NCBI RefSeq assembly: GCF_003065405.1
Contig: NZ_CP026947.1
Coordinates: 806,001 to 870,000 of the forward strand
Reading direction: 5' to 3'
From: Corynebacterium yudongzhengii
GTDB lineage: Bacteria > Actinomycetota > Actinomycetes > Mycobacteriales > Mycobacteriaceae
Length of the DNA: 64,000 nucleotides
Below are positions 34,778-45,035 of this stretch, piece after piece. The notes below the pieces were generated by a model. That model saw only the letters and a program-made list of their open reading frames with translations. It was not told the DNA's origin and did no database searches. Made by a program: the position numbers and the translations under genes. Position 1 is the first letter of the stretch. Every line of letters starts with the position of its first letter.

Positions 34778-35539
34778 GTGACTGTCTCTCTGTCTGTGAA
34801 GAAGTCGCTGGTGCTGGTCGCGGCGACCGCCCCTCTCGCACTCGTCGCCTGCGGGTCGAACGGTGAGGAAGAAGAGGGCACTGCGGCTGACGCCTCCCAG
34901 AAGACCTCTCAGGCTACCAGCTCTCAGCAGGCGGACGACGAGAAGGACGCTGAAGACAAAGATAAAGATAAGGACGGCGACGCCGAAGACAAGAAAGATA
35001 AGGACGGCGACGCCGAAGACAAGGAAGCCAATGCTGAGGACAAAGACGGCGAGGATCGCCAGAACGGCAACGGCGATCAGGCCAACGCCGCCGCCGGTGC
35101 GGGTGCAGGTGCCCCGGGCGCCGGCGCCTCGGGTCAGCTGGAGGACCCCTTTGCCGGCGGCGATGTTGAGGTCGTCGAGCCGGAGCCGGTCCCCGGCGGC
35201 CAGCCCGCCAGCGAGCAGGACGCGCGCGCCATCTCCGATTTGGTCAACGGCATCTACGAGCAGGAGACCCTCCACGGCTTCATCTCGTACATGCCGGATA
35301 ACTCCTGCCAGGCCCTTTTAGCCGAGACCAACGCGGACGCTTTCTCCCTCGAGGGCATCCCGAACGCCCCGATGGATCAGATGCGGGGCTGGAACGAAAC
35401 CCACGTCTCGGACACCTCGGATGTGCTGGTCAACGGTGATACCGCCTCGGCGACCGTGACCGTCCAGACCGAGTTCGGCCCGGACTCTAAGACCCAGCGT
35501 TTCCGTAACGAAGGCGGCGCCTGGAAGTTCTGTAAGTAA
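34778..35539 (+). CDS. Predicted lipoprotein with Lys/Asp-rich repeat linker
   Basis: A 253-residue exported protein. The signal peptide ends in the lipobox LVAC near residue 28. A long linker rich in K, D, E and A contains a perfect 30-bp DNA tandem repeat (34964-34993, 34994-35023) coding for KDKDGDAEDK-type units. A Gly/Ala stretch and a C-terminal domain of about 100 residues (ARAISDLVNGIYEQ to the end) follow. This domain resembles NTF2-like domains of actinobacterial lipoproteins. GTG 34778 is chosen because AGGAG lies 6 nt upstream, and residues before it do not resemble a signal peptide. Confidence 0.78.
   Translation: MTVSLSVKKSLVLVAATAPLALVACGSNGEEEEGTAADASQKTSQATSSQQADDEKDAEDKDKDKDGDAEDKKDKDGDAEDKEANAEDKDGEDRQNGNGDQANAAAGAGAGAPGAGASGQLEDPFAGGDVEVVEPEPVPGGQPASEQDARAISDLVNGIYEQETLHGFISYMPDNSCQALLAETNADAFSLEGIPNAPMDQMRGWNETHVSDTSDVLVNGDTASATVTVQTEFGPDSKTQRFRNEGGAWKFCK
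34964..35023 (+). repeat. Perfect 30-bp tandem repeat inside a lipoprotein gene
   Basis: Two adjacent identical 30-bp units beginning AAAGATAAGGACGG. The unit length is a multiple of three, so copy-number change would keep frame and alter only linker length. Confidence 0.9.
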
Positions 35540-35550
35540 TCACGGTGGGC

Positions 35551-35556
35551 TACCCT
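35551..35556 (+). promoter_or_regulatory. -10 box of leaderless membrane protein gene
   Basis: TACCCT is followed by 8 nt and ATG 35565. Confidence 0.45.
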
Positions 35557-35564
35557 CGGTAGTC

Positions 35565-36113
35565 ATGCCCGCTACTGCTGTATCGCACCCGCCTCAGCGT
35601 CGCTTCCGCATCAACCGGAAGATCGGCACTGCGGCGGGTTTTCTCACGCTCGGGATCCTGCTCTACGCCGTTGTCGGCGCGGTGTGGGGCTTACTGCGCC
35701 CAGCGTATGAAGGCACGGTCGAATCTGGCGGAGTCATCGCGTTCGCCCCGGCCGCCGATATCGAGTTCACCTCTTTTATCACCTTCGCCGTGATCACCGG
35801 CGTGCTCGGCGTCATCTGCGGGCTGGTGTCCTTTGTGCGCGCCCCCGAGATGCGCGGCGCGCTTACGCTCTGCTGGATCGGCGTGGTCGCGCTCATCGGC
35901 GCGGTGGCGTTTTTCACCGTCGGCGAGCTCGCCGCCTCGCTCACCCAACGCGTCGCGCACACTGAGCTCGAGGCCGGCCAGGACGTGGCGATCGTGCCGC
36001 CGCTGGCGCCGGGCATCGCGTTCGTCGCCGCGCCGCTGATGGCGATGATGACCTACTGGTTCAGCATGTTCTTGGACCCGACCCCGTACGGAGCCGCGGA
36101 CCGCCCGGACTAA
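35565..36113 (+). CDS. DUF2567-like membrane protein
   Basis: A 182-residue membrane protein with four predicted helices (AAGFLTLGILLYAVVGAVWG; ITFAVITGVLGVICGLVSF; LTLCWIGVVALIGAVAFFTV; PGIAFVAAPLMAMMTYWF). A probable exposed loop between helices 1 and 2 holds YEGTVESGGVIAFAPA. It resembles the actinobacterial DUF2567 group; function unknown. It precedes hisD by 39 nt. The possible -10 upstream suggests its own transcript. Confidence 0.7.
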   Translation: MPATAVSHPPQRRFRINRKIGTAAGFLTLGILLYAVVGAVWGLLRPAYEGTVESGGVIAFAPAADIEFTSFITFAVITGVLGVICGLVSFVRAPEMRGALTLCWIGVVALIGAVAFFTVGELAASLTQRVAHTELEAGQDVAIVPPLAPGIAFVAAPLMAMMTYWFSMFLDPTPYGAADRPD

Positions 36114-36152
36114 GCTATGAGGGGCATTGACCTCACCAGAAGGGATCTCCCC

Positions 36153-37481
36153 ATGCTCTCCGTCACCGACCTGCGCGGTCAGACCCCGTCGACTGCTCAG
36201 CTGCGCCGGGCCGTGCCCCGGGGTGGCACTGACGTCGCCGCCGTCGTGCCGAAGGTGGAACCGATCGTCCACGATGTCCGCGAGAGGGGAGTAGCCGCGG
36301 CGCTCGCTTATGGCGAGCAGTTCGACGGCATCCGCCCGCCGGCCCTGCGGGTGCCGGCGGAGCCGTTGGCCGGCGCCGTCGATACGCTCAGCGACGCGGT
36401 GCGCGCCGCCTTGGAGGAATCCATCGCGCGCATCCGGAAGGTACACGCGGAGCAGCGCCCCGAGCCGCACACCACCACGCTTGCCGACGGCGCCCGCGTC
36501 ACCCACCTCTTCCGCCCCGTCGAGCGCGTCGGGTTGTACGTGCCGGGCGGGCAGGCGGTGTACCCGTCGAGCGTGCTCATGAACGTCATCCCCGCCCAGG
36601 AGGCGGGCGTGGATTCTCTGGTGGTCGCCTCCCCGCCGCAGGAGGCGAACGGCGGCCTGCCGCACCCGACGATCCTCGCCGCGTGCCACCTGCTCGGCGT
36701 CGACGAGGTCTGGGCCGTCGGCGGCGCCCAGGCGGTCGCGCTCATGGCTTATGGCGACGACGAGGAGGGCTTAGAGCCCGTCGACATGATCACCGGGCCC
36801 GGCAACATCTTCGTCACCGCGGCGAAGCGCCTGGTCAACGGCACCGTCGGCATTGATGCCGAGGCCGGTCCCAGCGAGATCGCGGTGCTTGCCGACGACA
36901 CCGCCGACCCCATCGAGGTGGCCTACGACCTCATCAGCCAGGCCGAACACGACCAGCTGGCCGCCAGCGTGCTCATCACCGACTCGGAGGACTTCGCCCG
37001 CCGCGTCGATGAAGAGATCACCGCCCGCTACACCGTCACCCGCAACGCCGAGCGCGTCCGCGAGGCCTTAAGCGGCCAGCAGTCCGGCATCGTGCTGGTC
37101 GACGACCTCGACGCCGCCATCGCCGCGGCCGACGCCTATGCCGCCGAGCACCTCGAGATCCACACGGCTAATGCCTCCGAAGTCGCCCGCCGCATCCGGC
37201 ATGCCGGGGCGATCTTCATCGGGCGCTATGCGCCGGTGCCCCTCGGTGACTACAGCGCCGGGTCCAACCACGTGCTGCCCACCTCGGGTACCGCGCGCTT
37301 CGCCTCCGGGCTGTCCACCTTCACCTTCCTGCGGGCGGTGAACCTCATCGACTACGACGAGCAGGCGCTCAAAGAGATCTCCCACCACGTCATCGCGCTG
37401 GCCGACGACGAGGACCTGCCCGCCCACGGCGAGGCGATCCGCGCCCGCTTCGAGAACCTGCCCACCGACAAGGAGAACTGA
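36153..37481 (+). CDS. hisD: Histidinol dehydrogenase
   Basis: Oxidises L-histidinol to L-histidine in two NAD-dependent steps. The 442-residue protein includes [24 protein letters not shown], the zinc-binding region SQAEHDQLA and [19 protein letters not shown]. The start at ATG 36153 ([10 protein letters not shown]) is chosen over ATG 36117 because AGAAGGGA lies upstream of it and the length equals other actinobacterial HisD proteins. TAAGCT at 36112-36117 could be its -10, giving a short leader. hisC follows after 2 nt. Confidence 0.96.
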   Translation: MLSVTDLRGQTPSTAQLRRAVPRGGTDVAAVVPKVEPIVHDVRERGVAAALAYGEQFDGIRPPALRVPAEPLAGAVDTLSDAVRAALEESIARIRKVHAEQRPEPHTTTLADGARVTHLFRPVERVGLYVPGGQAVYPSSVLMNVIPAQEAGVDSLVVASPPQEANGGLPHPTILAACHLLGVDEVWAVGGAQAVALMAYGDDEEGLEPVDMITGPGNIFVTAAKRLVNGTVGIDAEAGPSEIAVLADDTADPIEVAYDLISQAEHDQLAASVLITDSEDFARRVDEEITARYTVTRNAERVREALSGQQSGIVLVDDLDAAIAAADAYAAEHLEIHTANASEVARRIRHAGAIFIGRYAPVPLGDYSAGSNHVLPTSGTARFASGLSTFTFLRAVNLIDYDEQALKEISHHVIALADDEDLPAHGEAIRARFENLPTDKEN

Positions 37482-37483
37482 TA

Positions 37484-38629
37484 GTGGACTTTCGCCCCGG
37501 GACCATCGCCGCCGAGACGAGTCTCGCGGACTTGCCGCTGCGCGAGGAGCTGCGTGGCAAGTCCGCCTACGGCGCCCCGCAGCTGCAGGTCCCCATCCAG
37601 CTCAACACCAACGAAAACCCGTACCCGCCGTCGGCGGCGCTCGTCGAGGACCTCGTCGCCGAGATCCGCCGGCTCGCCCCGACGCTGAATCGCTACCCGG
37701 AGCGCGATGCCATAGAGCTGCGCGAAGAGCTCGCCGCCTACGTGAGCACCCGCACCGGGGTGAGCGTCACCCGCGATAACCTGTGGGCCGCCAACGGCTC
37801 CAACGAGGTCCTCCAGCAGCTGTTGCAGGCCTTCGGCGGGCCCGGGCGCGCCGCGATGGGCTTCGTGCCGTCCTATTCGATGCACCCGATCCTCTCAGCC
37901 GGCACGCAGACCGAGTTCCTGCCCGTCGAGCGCGGCGCCGATTTCCGCATCGATATGAAGACCGCGCTCGCCGCCATCGCGGAGAAGCGTCCCGACATCG
38001 TCTTCGTGACCACCCCGAACAACCCGACCGGGGATGTCACCTCCCTAGCCGAGCTCACCCAGATTATCGAGGCCGCCCCCGGGCTGGTGATCGTCGACGA
38101 GGCCTACGCCGAGTTCTCGGACAAACCCTCGGCGACCACGCTGCTTAAGACCTACCCTCACAAGCTGGTGGTCTCGCGGACCATGAGCAAGGCCTTCGAC
38201 TTTGCCGGCGGCCGGCTCGGCTACTTCGTCGCCGCCCCCGCCTTCGTCGAGGCCGTGATGCTCGTGCGCCTGCCGTACCACCTCTCCGTGCTCTCCCAGG
38301 CGGCGGCGATCGTTGCCCTAAGGCATCAGGACGAGACACTGGCGACCGTCGCCAAGCTCTCCGAGGAGCGCGACCGCGTGGCTGCCCAACTGCATAAACT
38401 GGGCTTTAGCTATGTCGACAGCGAGTCGAACTTCTTGTTCTTCGGGTCTTTCGACAACCCGCACGAGATCTGGCAGCGCTTCCTCGACGACGGCGTGCTC
38501 ATCCGCGACGTCGGCGTGGGCGGGCATTTGCGGGTGACCATCGGCCTGCCGGAGGAAAACGACGCTTTTCTCAACGCCGCCGCGGCCATCGCGGAGTCCC
38601 TCAACCTCACCAAGGAGAACGAATCATGA
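37484..38629 (+). CDS. hisC: Histidinol-phosphate aminotransferase
   Basis: PLP enzyme converting imidazole acetol-phosphate to histidinol-phosphate. It has 381 residues of fold type [30 protein letters not shown] and DEAYAEF are present, and the PLP-lysine region is [17 protein letters not shown]. The GTG start is 2 nt after hisD, and the ATG of hisB overlaps its stop by 4 nt, so hisD-hisC-hisB form a tight operon. Confidence 0.96.
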   Translation: MDFRPGTIAAETSLADLPLREELRGKSAYGAPQLQVPIQLNTNENPYPPSAALVEDLVAEIRRLAPTLNRYPERDAIELREELAAYVSTRTGVSVTRDNLWAANGSNEVLQQLLQAFGGPGRAAMGFVPSYSMHPILSAGTQTEFLPVERGADFRIDMKTALAAIAEKRPDIVFVTTPNNPTGDVTSLAELTQIIEAAPGLVIVDEAYAEFSDKPSATTLLKTYPHKLVVSRTMSKAFDFAGGRLGYFVAAPAFVEAVMLVRLPYHLSVLSQAAAIVALRHQDETLATVAKLSEERDRVAAQLHKLGFSYVDSESNFLFFGSFDNPHEIWQRFLDDGVLIRDVGVGGHLRVTIGLPEENDAFLNAAAAIAESLNLTKENES

Positions 38630-39243
38630 CCGAGCGTGCCTTCGGCCCGCGCATCGGCCGGGCGAGTAGGACCACCTCCGAAAGCGATATCACCGTCGAG
38701 ATCAACCTCGATGGCACCGGCAAGACCGAGATCTCCACCGGCCTGCCGTTTTTCGATCACATGCTCACCGCCTTCGGCTCCCACGGGGCCTTCGACTTGC
38801 AGGTCAAGGCCGTAGGCGATACCGAGATCGACGCCCACCACACCGTCGAGGACACCGCCATCGTACTGGGCTGGGCGCTCGCCGACGCGCTGGGGGAGAA
38901 GAAGGGCATCCGCCGCTTCGGCTCCTGCCTTTTGCCGATGGACGAGGCCCTAGTCGAGGGCGTGGTGGATGTGTCGGGCCGTCCGTACTTCGTCATGAAT
39001 GGCGAGCCGGAGAATATGGAGTGGCAGATCATCGGCGGGCACTACGCCACCGTGATCAACCGCCACTTCTTCGAATCGCTGGCCCTCAACGCGCGGATCA
39101 CCCTGCACGTCAACGTCCGCTACGGCCGCGATCCGCACCACGTCACGGAAGCGGAGTACAAGGCCTGCGCCCGCGCCCTGCGCGCGGCCACCGAGGCCGA
39201 TCCCCGGATTAGCGGCGTGCCCTCCACTAAGGGTGCGCTCTAG
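38626..39243 (+). CDS. hisB: Imidazoleglycerol-phosphate dehydratase
   Basis: Dehydrates IGP to imidazole acetol-phosphate. The 205-residue monofunctional enzyme has metal-binding histidine motifs [30 protein letters not shown] and DPHHVTEA. It has no phosphatase domain, so histidinol-phosphate phosphatase is encoded elsewhere or by an impA/hisN-type gene. The start overlaps hisC by 4 nt. Confidence 0.96.
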   Translation: MTERAFGPRIGRASRTTSESDITVEINLDGTGKTEISTGLPFFDHMLTAFGSHGAFDLQVKAVGDTEIDAHHTVEDTAIVLGWALADALGEKKGIRRFGSCLLPMDEALVEGVVDVSGRPYFVMNGEPENMEWQIIGGHYATVINRHFFESLALNARITLHVNVRYGRDPHHVTEAEYKACARALRAATEADPRISGVPSTKGAL

Positions 39244-39256
39244 GAGTAGGTAGCCG

Positions 39257-39463
39257 ATGCTGGAGATTGCTACCCTTGCTCAGGAGACGTCCCCGGTGAG
39301 CCACTGGCCCATCTGGGGCCTCTTTCTGTTAGCCGGACTCTTGGTCGGAGGGACCTGGTCCGCATACCAAAACTCATCGAAGGTGATGACCATCATTTTG
39401 GGGCTGCTCGCCGCCTTGGCGACGGTGGTGGCCCTGGCACTCTTAATCCAAGAAATGGGGTAG
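39257..39463 (+). CDS. Small two-helix membrane protein between hisB and MFS gene
   Basis: A 68-residue protein with two hydrophobic helices (WPIWGLFLLAGLLVGGTWSA and VMTIILGLLAALATVVALAL). AGGAG lies 12 nt before the ATG. It fits between hisB and an MFS gene (4 nt before the latter), so it is probably cotranscribed with both. Function unknown. Confidence 0.7.
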   Translation: MLEIATLAQETSPVSHWPIWGLFLLAGLLVGGTWSAYQNSSKVMTIILGLLAALATVVALALLIQEMG

Positions 39464-39467
39464 TGAC

Positions 39468-40880
39468 GTGGCGCAATCGGTACTTTCCAGGCAAGAGATC
39501 GAAAAGCTCGACAGCATCTGGAAGGCCCCCGGTTTCACCCCCACCCTCGTCGCCGTCGCCTCCGCGTTCGGCGCCTGGTCGCTGCTTCTGCCCGTCGTGC
39601 CGCTGGCGGTGATTGAGTCGGGCGGCTCGTCCACCCTGGCCGGAGCGTCGACCGGCATCTTCATGCTGGCGACGGTGCTCACGCAGATCGTCACGCCCTG
39701 GATGCTGCGCACCTTCGGCTATAACCCCGTCATGGTGGTCTCGGCGTTCATGCTCGGCGTGCCGGCGCTCGGCCACCTGCTGGGCGACGACGCCTGGATC
39801 GTGCTGTTGTTCTCCGCCCTGCGCGGCGTCGGCTTCGGCGCGATCACCGTCGCGGAATCCGCGCTCATCGCGGAGCTGGTGCCCGTGCGTTTTCTGGGTA
39901 AGGCCACCGGCATGCTCGGCGTGTTCATCGGCTTGTCCCAGATGGTCTTCCTGGCCGCCGGCGTGTTCATGGCGGACCTCGCCGGCTTCGGCAGCGTCTA
40001 CATCACCGCCGCGATCGTCGCGCTCATCGGGGCGGCGATGTGCCTGCGCATCCCGCGGATTAAGGCGGCCTCCGTGCGCGATCAGACGCCGGATCCGCAC
40101 GAGCCGCCGCGGGCGTCGATGTGGAAGCTGGTCCTCGTCCCGGCGCTCGCTCTGACCACGCTGTCGATGAGCTTCGGCGCCGTCTCGTCCTTCCTGCCGG
40201 CCGCCGTGCGCGAGCTCGACCCCGCCACCGGCGCGATCATCGGCGGGTTCATGCTCTCGTTCATCGGCGGCGCCTCCATGGTCGCCCGCTACGTGGCCGG
40301 TATCATCGCCGACCGCCGCGGCGAGCCCGGCTCTCTCATGGTCTACTCCCAGCTCACCGGCTTGGTCGGCGTCGGTCTGATGGCCGCGACGCTCTACTTC
40401 GAGCTGTCGGTGTGGCTGCTCGTGATCGCGGCGCTGCTCTTCGGCGCGTCCTTCGGCGCGGTCCAGAACGAGTCCCTGCTGTCCATGTTCCACCGCCTGC
40501 CGCGCTCGCGCGTCTCGGAGGCCTCTGCCGTGTGGAACATCTTCTACGACTCCGGCACCGGCCTCGGCTCCGTCGTCTACGGCGCGCTGGTCACCGGAAC
40601 CATGTTCGCCGGGGCCTTCGGGGCGGGCGCGGCGGTGATCGCGGTCGGCATCGCCATGACCGTGGCCGATCTCATCCTCGGCCGCAACCGCGTCACCGAG
40701 TTCGACAACATCCGCACCCGCCTGCAGCGCGTGCGCACCAGTGCCGCCCGCCGGGTACCGCGTCGTCTCGGGGTGCGCCAGGGCGCGGCTCGGCGCGTCG
40801 CCAAGAGCAAGCGCAAGCGCACCCGTCTGCACGAGCAGAAGTTCCCGCCCCACACCCCGCGTGACGACGACCGCGCGTAA
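39468..40880 (+). CDS. MFS transporter within the histidine cluster
   Basis: A 470-residue major facilitator with 12 predicted helices. FNDIWKAPGF-like N-terminal sequence precedes helix 1 ([20 protein letters not shown]), and an [11 protein letters not shown] loop is present. A basic C-terminal tail (about residues 410-470, rich in R and K) follows the last helix. GTG 39468 follows the small membrane protein by 4 nt. MFS genes between hisB and hisH are seen in other corynebacteria. The substrate is unknown, and an export role for a histidine-related or other metabolite is only an inference from position. Confidence 0.85.
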   Translation: MAQSVLSRQEIEKLDSIWKAPGFTPTLVAVASAFGAWSLLLPVVPLAVIESGGSSTLAGASTGIFMLATVLTQIVTPWMLRTFGYNPVMVVSAFMLGVPALGHLLGDDAWIVLLFSALRGVGFGAITVAESALIAELVPVRFLGKATGMLGVFIGLSQMVFLAAGVFMADLAGFGSVYITAAIVALIGAAMCLRIPRIKAASVRDQTPDPHEPPRASMWKLVLVPALALTTLSMSFGAVSSFLPAAVRELDPATGAIIGGFMLSFIGGASMVARYVAGIIADRRGEPGSLMVYSQLTGLVGVGLMAATLYFELSVWLLVIAALLFGASFGAVQNESLLSMFHRLPRSRVSEASAVWNIFYDSGTGLGSVVYGALVTGTMFAGAFGAGAAVIAVGIAMTVADLILGRNRVTEFDNIRTRLQRVRTSAARRVPRRLGVRQGAARRVAKSKRKRTRLHEQKFPPHTPRDDDRA

Positions 40881-40883
40881 AAT
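40878..40883 (+). promoter_or_regulatory. Internal leaderless promoter before hisH
   Basis: TAAAAT overlaps the stop of the MFS gene and is followed by exactly 7 nt and ATG 40891. Confidence 0.55.
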
Positions 40884-40890
40884 CTCCGCC

Positions 40891-41529
40891 ATGAAACCCC
40901 GCGTCGCACTCCTCGATTATGGCTCCGGCAACCTACGCTCCGCCCACCGGGCGTTGGAGCGCGTCGGCGCCGAGGTCACCGTCACCTCCGATCCCAAGGT
41001 CGCCGTCGCCGCCGACGGCCTACTCGTCCCCGGCGTCGGCGCCTTCGCCGCCTGCATGCAGGGGCTCAAAGCCGTCCGCGGCGAGCGCGTCATCGGCGAG
41101 CGCCTCGCCGGGGATCGCCCGGTGATGGGCATCTGCGTGGGTATGCAGATCCTCTTCGAGCGCGGCACCGAGCATGGGCACGCCGCCGCCGGCTGCGGCG
41201 AATGGCCCGGCGAGATCACCCGCCTAGAGGCGGACATCCTCCCGCACATGGGGTGGAACACGGTGGAGATCGCCAAAGGCTCGCGGCTTTTCGACGGCAT
41301 CGCCGACGCCACCCGTTTCTACTTCGTCCACTCCTACGCCGCGCGTTCGTGGGAGCTCAACCCGGAACCTCCGCTGCCGTCGCCGCAGGTCAGCTGGGCA
41401 CAGCACGGCGGGGACCGCTTCGTCGCCGCCGTGGAGAACGGCCCTTTGTGGGCCACCCAGTTCCACCCGGAGAAGTCCGGCGACGCGGGCGCGCACCTGC
41501 TGGAAAACTGGCTCGCGTCGTTCCGCTAG
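40891..41529 (+). CDS. hisH: Imidazole glycerol phosphate synthase, glutaminase subunit
   Basis: Supplies ammonia to HisF. The 212-residue class I amidotransferase starts [13 protein letters not shown]. The nucleophile cysteine is in [11 protein letters not shown] and the His-Glu pair in FHPEKSG. ATG 40891 is chosen over a longer frame because the upstream residues belong to the overlapping MFS tail and a -10 box lies 7 nt upstream. Confidence 0.96.
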   Translation: MKPRVALLDYGSGNLRSAHRALERVGAEVTVTSDPKVAVAADGLLVPGVGAFAACMQGLKAVRGERVIGERLAGDRPVMGICVGMQILFERGTEHGHAAAGCGEWPGEITRLEADILPHMGWNTVEIAKGSRLFDGIADATRFYFVHSYAARSWELNPEPPLPSPQVSWAQHGGDRFVAAVENGPLWATQFHPEKSGDAGAHLLENWLASFR

Positions 41530-41552
41530 TGAATATTGGCCGCCGGCGGCGC

Positions 41553-41558
41553 TAGTAT
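41553..41558 (+). promoter_or_regulatory. Internal leaderless promoter before hisA
   Basis: TAGTAT followed by exactly 7 nt and ATG 41566, in the 36-nt gap after hisH. Confidence 0.6.
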
Positions 41559-41565
41559 TGCCACC

Positions 41566-42306
41566 ATGACGTTTACACTCCTCCCCGCGGTCGACGTCGT
41601 CGACGGGCAGGCCGTCCGCCTCGATCGGGGCGAGGCCGGCACCGAGAAGTCTTATGGCAGCCCCTTAGAGGCGGCGCTTAACTGGCAGGAGCAGGGCGCC
41701 GAGTGGCTGCACTTCGTCGACTTGGACGCCGCCTTCGGCCGCGGCTCGAACCACGAGCTCATGGCCGAGATCACCCGCACGCTGGATATCCACGTGGAAC
41801 TCACCGGCGGGATCCGCGACGACGCCTCCCTCGAGCGCGCCCTCGCTACCGGCGCCGAGCGCGTCAACATCGGCACCGCGGCCCTGCAGCGCCCGGAGTG
41901 GATCAGCCGGGTCATCCGTGAGCACGGCGAGCGCATCGGCATCGATATCGCCGTGACCGAAGTAGACGGCAGCTACCGCACGAAGGGTAACGGCTGGGTC
42001 TCCGACGGCGGCGATCTCTGGGAGGTCCTCGAGCGTCTCGACGCCGCCGGCACCCGCCGCTTCATCGTCACCGACGTCTCCCGCGACGGCATGCTCTCCG
42101 GCGCCAACATCGAGCTCTTAAGGGATGTCTCCGCCGCCACCGACGCCGCGGTCACCGCCTCTGGCGGGATCTCTTCGCTGGATGATGTCCTGGCGGTCGC
42201 CGAGTATGCCGACGAGGGCATCGACTCGGTGATCATCGGCAAGGCGCTCTACGAGAAGCGCTTCACCCTGGTGGAGGCGCTCGCGGCCGTCGAGAAGCTG
42301 GGGTAG
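41566..42306 (+). CDS. hisA: ProFAR isomerase HisA (corynebacterial subHisA type)
   Basis: Isomerises ProFAR to PRFAR in histidine synthesis. The 246-residue TIM barrel begins [15 protein letters not shown], with [20 protein letters not shown] and DVSRDGML. Compared by eye with M. tuberculosis PriA, the protein is very similar but has Thr80 where PriA has the serine needed for TrpF activity, and Asn142 where PriA has the key arginine (KGNGW against RGRGW). These are changes described for the corynebacterial enzyme that reverted to HisA-only function. Inference: it does not make tryptophan intermediates. Confidence 0.93.
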   Translation: MTFTLLPAVDVVDGQAVRLDRGEAGTEKSYGSPLEAALNWQEQGAEWLHFVDLDAAFGRGSNHELMAEITRTLDIHVELTGGIRDDASLERALATGAERVNIGTAALQRPEWISRVIREHGERIGIDIAVTEVDGSYRTKGNGWVSDGGDLWEVLERLDAAGTRRFIVTDVSRDGMLSGANIELLRDVSAATDAAVTASGGISSLDDVLAVAEYADEGIDSVIIGKALYEKRFTLVEALAAVEKLG

Positions 42307-42310
42307 GTCC

Positions 42311-43105
42311 ATGGATCTCACGCGGCACCTGGCGGTGGCCGAGACCGTCGCCGACGAAGCCGAGGCCATGTTCGTCGCCGGGCTCGGCGCGGATCCCAGC
42401 GAGTTCAAGCTGCCCGGGGATTTCGTCACGCACGCCGACCTCGAGATCGAGGCGACCGTGCGTGAGATGCTGGAGGAGGCCTCCGGCATTCATGTCTACG
42501 GCGAGGAAGCCGGCGGCGACTATGACCCGCAGGCCATGTGGATCGTCGACCCCATCGACGGCACCAGCAACTACGCCGCCGGCAACCCGATGTGCGCGAT
42601 CCTCATCAGCCTGATCGTCGACGGCCAGCCGCGCGTCGCCGTGACCTCCATCCCGCTGCTCGGGCGGCGCCTTACGATGGTCGACGGCGGGCCCGTTTAT
42701 GTCAACGGCCGTCCCATCGAGCCGATCGCCGATCGCTGCGAGCTGGTCTCGCAGGTCGGTTTCTCCTCGGTGTCCTCGCCGAAGACCTCGGGGCATTCCA
42801 GCGGGTATCGCCAGGAGATGCTCTCGCGCCTGGCGTCCGGTCCGCTGCGCCCCCGGATCACCGGCTCCGTCGGCGTCGATCTCGCGTTGACCGCCCAGGG
42901 CATCTTCGATGCCTCGGTGAGCTTCTCGCCGTATGTCTGGGACAACGCCGCGGGTGTCGCCCTGGTGCGTGCGGCCGGGGGAGTGGTCACCGACATCAAC
43001 GGCGACGCCTGGCACCCCCAGGCCACGGGAGTCGTCGCGGGGACCCCGTCGGCCCACGCGGAGATCATGGGTACGATGGCAGAGATTGACCGTTCTTCCT
43101 CATAG
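42311..43105 (+). CDS. impA: Inositol monophosphatase-family phosphatase
   Basis: A 264-residue Mg-dependent sugar-phosphate phosphatase. The metal sites EEAGGDYD (Glu) and [15 protein letters not shown] (Asp-Pro-Ile-Asp-Gly-Thr) are present, as is the second motif [17 protein letters not shown]. Between hisA and hisF this is the impA position conserved from mycobacteria to corynebacteria. It may dephosphorylate inositol phosphate or related compounds; a role as histidinol phosphatase is possible but not shown. It starts 4 nt after hisA. Confidence 0.9.
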   Translation: MDLTRHLAVAETVADEAEAMFVAGLGADPSEFKLPGDFVTHADLEIEATVREMLEEASGIHVYGEEAGGDYDPQAMWIVDPIDGTSNYAAGNPMCAILISLIVDGQPRVAVTSIPLLGRRLTMVDGGPVYVNGRPIEPIADRCELVSQVGFSSVSSPKTSGHSSGYRQEMLSRLASGPLRPRITGSVGVDLALTAQGIFDASVSFSPYVWDNAAGVALVRAAGGVVTDINGDAWHPQATGVVAGTPSAHAEIMGTMAEIDRSSS

Positions 43106-43116
43106 GAGGTGGCCTT

Positions 43117-43890
43117 ATGTCTCTGGCCGTCCGCGTTATCCCGTGCCTTGACGTCGACGAAGGTCGTGTCGTCAAAGGCGTGAACTTCGAAAACCTCCGC
43201 GACGCCGGCGATCCCGTCGAACTGGCCCGCCGCTACGACGGTGCAGGCGCCGACGAACTGACGTTCCTCGACGTCAGCGCCTCGAAACAGGACCGCGGTA
43301 CGATGCTCGAGGTCGTGCGCCGCACCGCCGAGCAGGTCTTCATCCCTCTGACTGTCGGCGGGGGAGTGCGCACCGTCGCCGACGTGGATGAGCTGCTGCG
43401 CGCCGGCGCCGACAAGGTCTCGGTGAACACTTCCGCCATCGCCCGCCCAGAGTTGCTGCGCGAGCTTGCCGACCGTTTCGGTTCCCAGTGCATCGTGCTA
43501 TCTGTCGACGCCCGCCGCGTCCGGGCCGACGGCGAGCCGCAGCCCAGCGGTTTCGAGGTCACCACCCATGGCGGCACCCGCTCGGCCGGCCTCGATGCGA
43601 TCGAGTGGGCGCGCACCGGCGAGCGCCTCGGCGTCGGCGAGATCCTGTTGAACTCCATGGACGGCGACGGCACGAAGCGGGGCTTCGATATCGAGCTGAT
43701 CACCGCGGTACGAAAGGCCGTCAACATCCCGATCATTGCCTCGGGCGGTGCCGGTAAAGCCGAGCACTTCCCGCCGGCGATCGCCGCGGGTGCCGACGCC
43801 GTGTTAGCCGCCAGCATCTTCCACTTCCAAGAAGTCACCATCGCCGAGGCGAAAAACGCCCTGCGCGAGGCCGGATACGAGGTGCGCTAG
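43117..43890 (+). CDS. hisF: Imidazole glycerol phosphate synthase, cyclase subunit
   Basis: Couples ammonia from HisH to PRFAR to form IGP and AICAR. The 257-residue barrel has [33 protein letters not shown] and [20 protein letters not shown] lies a few bases before the ATG. It is followed after 4 nt by hisI. Confidence 0.97.
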   Translation: MSLAVRVIPCLDVDEGRVVKGVNFENLRDAGDPVELARRYDGAGADELTFLDVSASKQDRGTMLEVVRRTAEQVFIPLTVGGGVRTVADVDELLRAGADKVSVNTSAIARPELLRELADRFGSQCIVLSVDARRVRADGEPQPSGFEVTTHGGTRSAGLDAIEWARTGERLGVGEILLNSMDGDGTKRGFDIELITAVRKAVNIPIIASGGAGKAEHFPPAIAAGADAVLAASIFHFQEVTIAEAKNALREAGYEVR

Positions 43891-43894
43891 GACG

Positions 43895-44275
43895 ATGGCA
43901 GACTCCGAGAACCCGCAGGATTATGACCTCGATCCCGAGGTGAAAAAGCGCGTGCGCTTCAACGCCGACGGGCTCGTGCCGGCGGTCGTCCAGGCCGCGG
44001 AGACCGGCGAGGTGCTCATGCTCGCCTGGATGGATGAGCACGCGCTGGCCTATACGCTGGCGAGCGCCCGCGGTACCTATTATTCGCGCTCCCGGCAGGA
44101 GTACTGGATCAAGGGCTTGACCTCCGGCAACACCCAGGAGGTCACCGAGGCCCGCCTCGATTGCGACGGCGACACCGTGCTTATGAAGGTCCACCAGAAG
44201 GGCGGGGCCTGCCACACCGGCGATCGCACCTGCTTTGATGCCGATCAGTTGTTCAAGGAGGGAGACGATGAGTAG
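43895..44275 (+). CDS. hisI: Phosphoribosyl-AMP cyclohydrolase
   Basis: Opens the adenine ring of PR-AMP. The 126-residue monofunctional HisI contains [28 protein letters not shown] and the metal-binding region [10 protein letters not shown]…CHTGDRTCF. There is no fused HisE domain. Its 3' end overlaps the next gene by 8 nt (ATGAGTAG). Confidence 0.96.
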   Translation: MADSENPQDYDLDPEVKKRVRFNADGLVPAVVQAAETGEVLMLAWMDEHALAYTLASARGTYYSRSRQEYWIKGLTSGNTQEVTEARLDCDGDTVLMKVHQKGGACHTGDRTCFDADQLFKEGDDE

Positions 44276-44954
44276 CGCTGTCAGCTCGACGGAAGCCATC
44301 CGGTCCCGCTCCCGGCGCAAGGGGCGCATCGGCGCCTTGCTGCTGGGCCTCGGCGCGTTGATCCTCTGGATCGGCTCGCGGATGAGGTGGGTGTCCGTCG
44401 ACGTCAACGACGAGCTCTCCGGCGCCTCCCAGCACGAGCTGGTCGGGGCCACCTGGTCCACGGAGTCGATGGCGGTCGCTTTGGTCCTACTCGTCGCCAT
44501 GATCGCGGGCCTGGCTTTGCGACGCCTCGGTCGCCGCCTGTCCGGCATCATCGGGGCCCTCGCCGCGGTGGGGGTCAGCCTCACGCCTGTGCGCCTGCTC
44601 ACCGCCGGAGCCGACCCCGAGCGCGCCCACAACCTGCTATTGACGGGTGCGGCCTCCCAGCGCGCCGACGCCCCGGTGAGCATCGCCGAGTGGGCGGAGG
44701 TCACGGCCACCTCGGTGCAGGCGGCCGGCCCGGTGGTGGCGCTGATCGGGGCGGCCGTCGCCGTGTTCGGCGCAGTTTTGCTCGCCACCCAGCCGGGCGC
44801 CGACGGCGCGAAGATGAACAAGTACGAACGCGCCGCCGCCCGCCGCGAAAAGCTCGCCGAGGACTTGGAGAATTCTCCGGATTCCGGGCGCGTCATGTGG
44901 GACGCGCTTGACGATGACATCGACCCCACCGACACTTCCGCCGACCGCCGTTAA
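44268..44954 (+). CDS. Trp-associated membrane protein (TIGR02234 type), relic of trp operon
   Basis: A 228-residue protein with four membrane helices ([73 protein letters not shown]). An acidic C-terminal tail follows. It corresponds to the mycobacterial membrane protein encoded between trpE and trpC (Rv1610 position). Here trpE is absent and hisI abuts directly. ATG 44268 overlaps the hisI stop, which decides the start over a longer frame. Function unknown; historically linked to tryptophan genes only by position. Confidence 0.78.
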   Translation: MSSAVSSTEAIRSRSRRKGRIGALLLGLGALILWIGSRMRWVSVDVNDELSGASQHELVGATWSTESMAVALVLLVAMIAGLALRRLGRRLSGIIGALAAVGVSLTPVRLLTAGADPERAHNLLLTGAASQRADAPVSIAEWAEVTATSVQAAGPVVALIGAAVAVFGAVLLATQPGADGAKMNKYERAAARREKLAEDLENSPDSGRVMWDALDDDIDPTDTSADRR

Positions 44955-45035
44955 GGGGGCTGATTTCCGGCTCCCCGCGCCCTTTGGATACGCTGCACGT
45001 GTGATCATCGGCACGGAGCCAGCCGGGAGGTGTGT

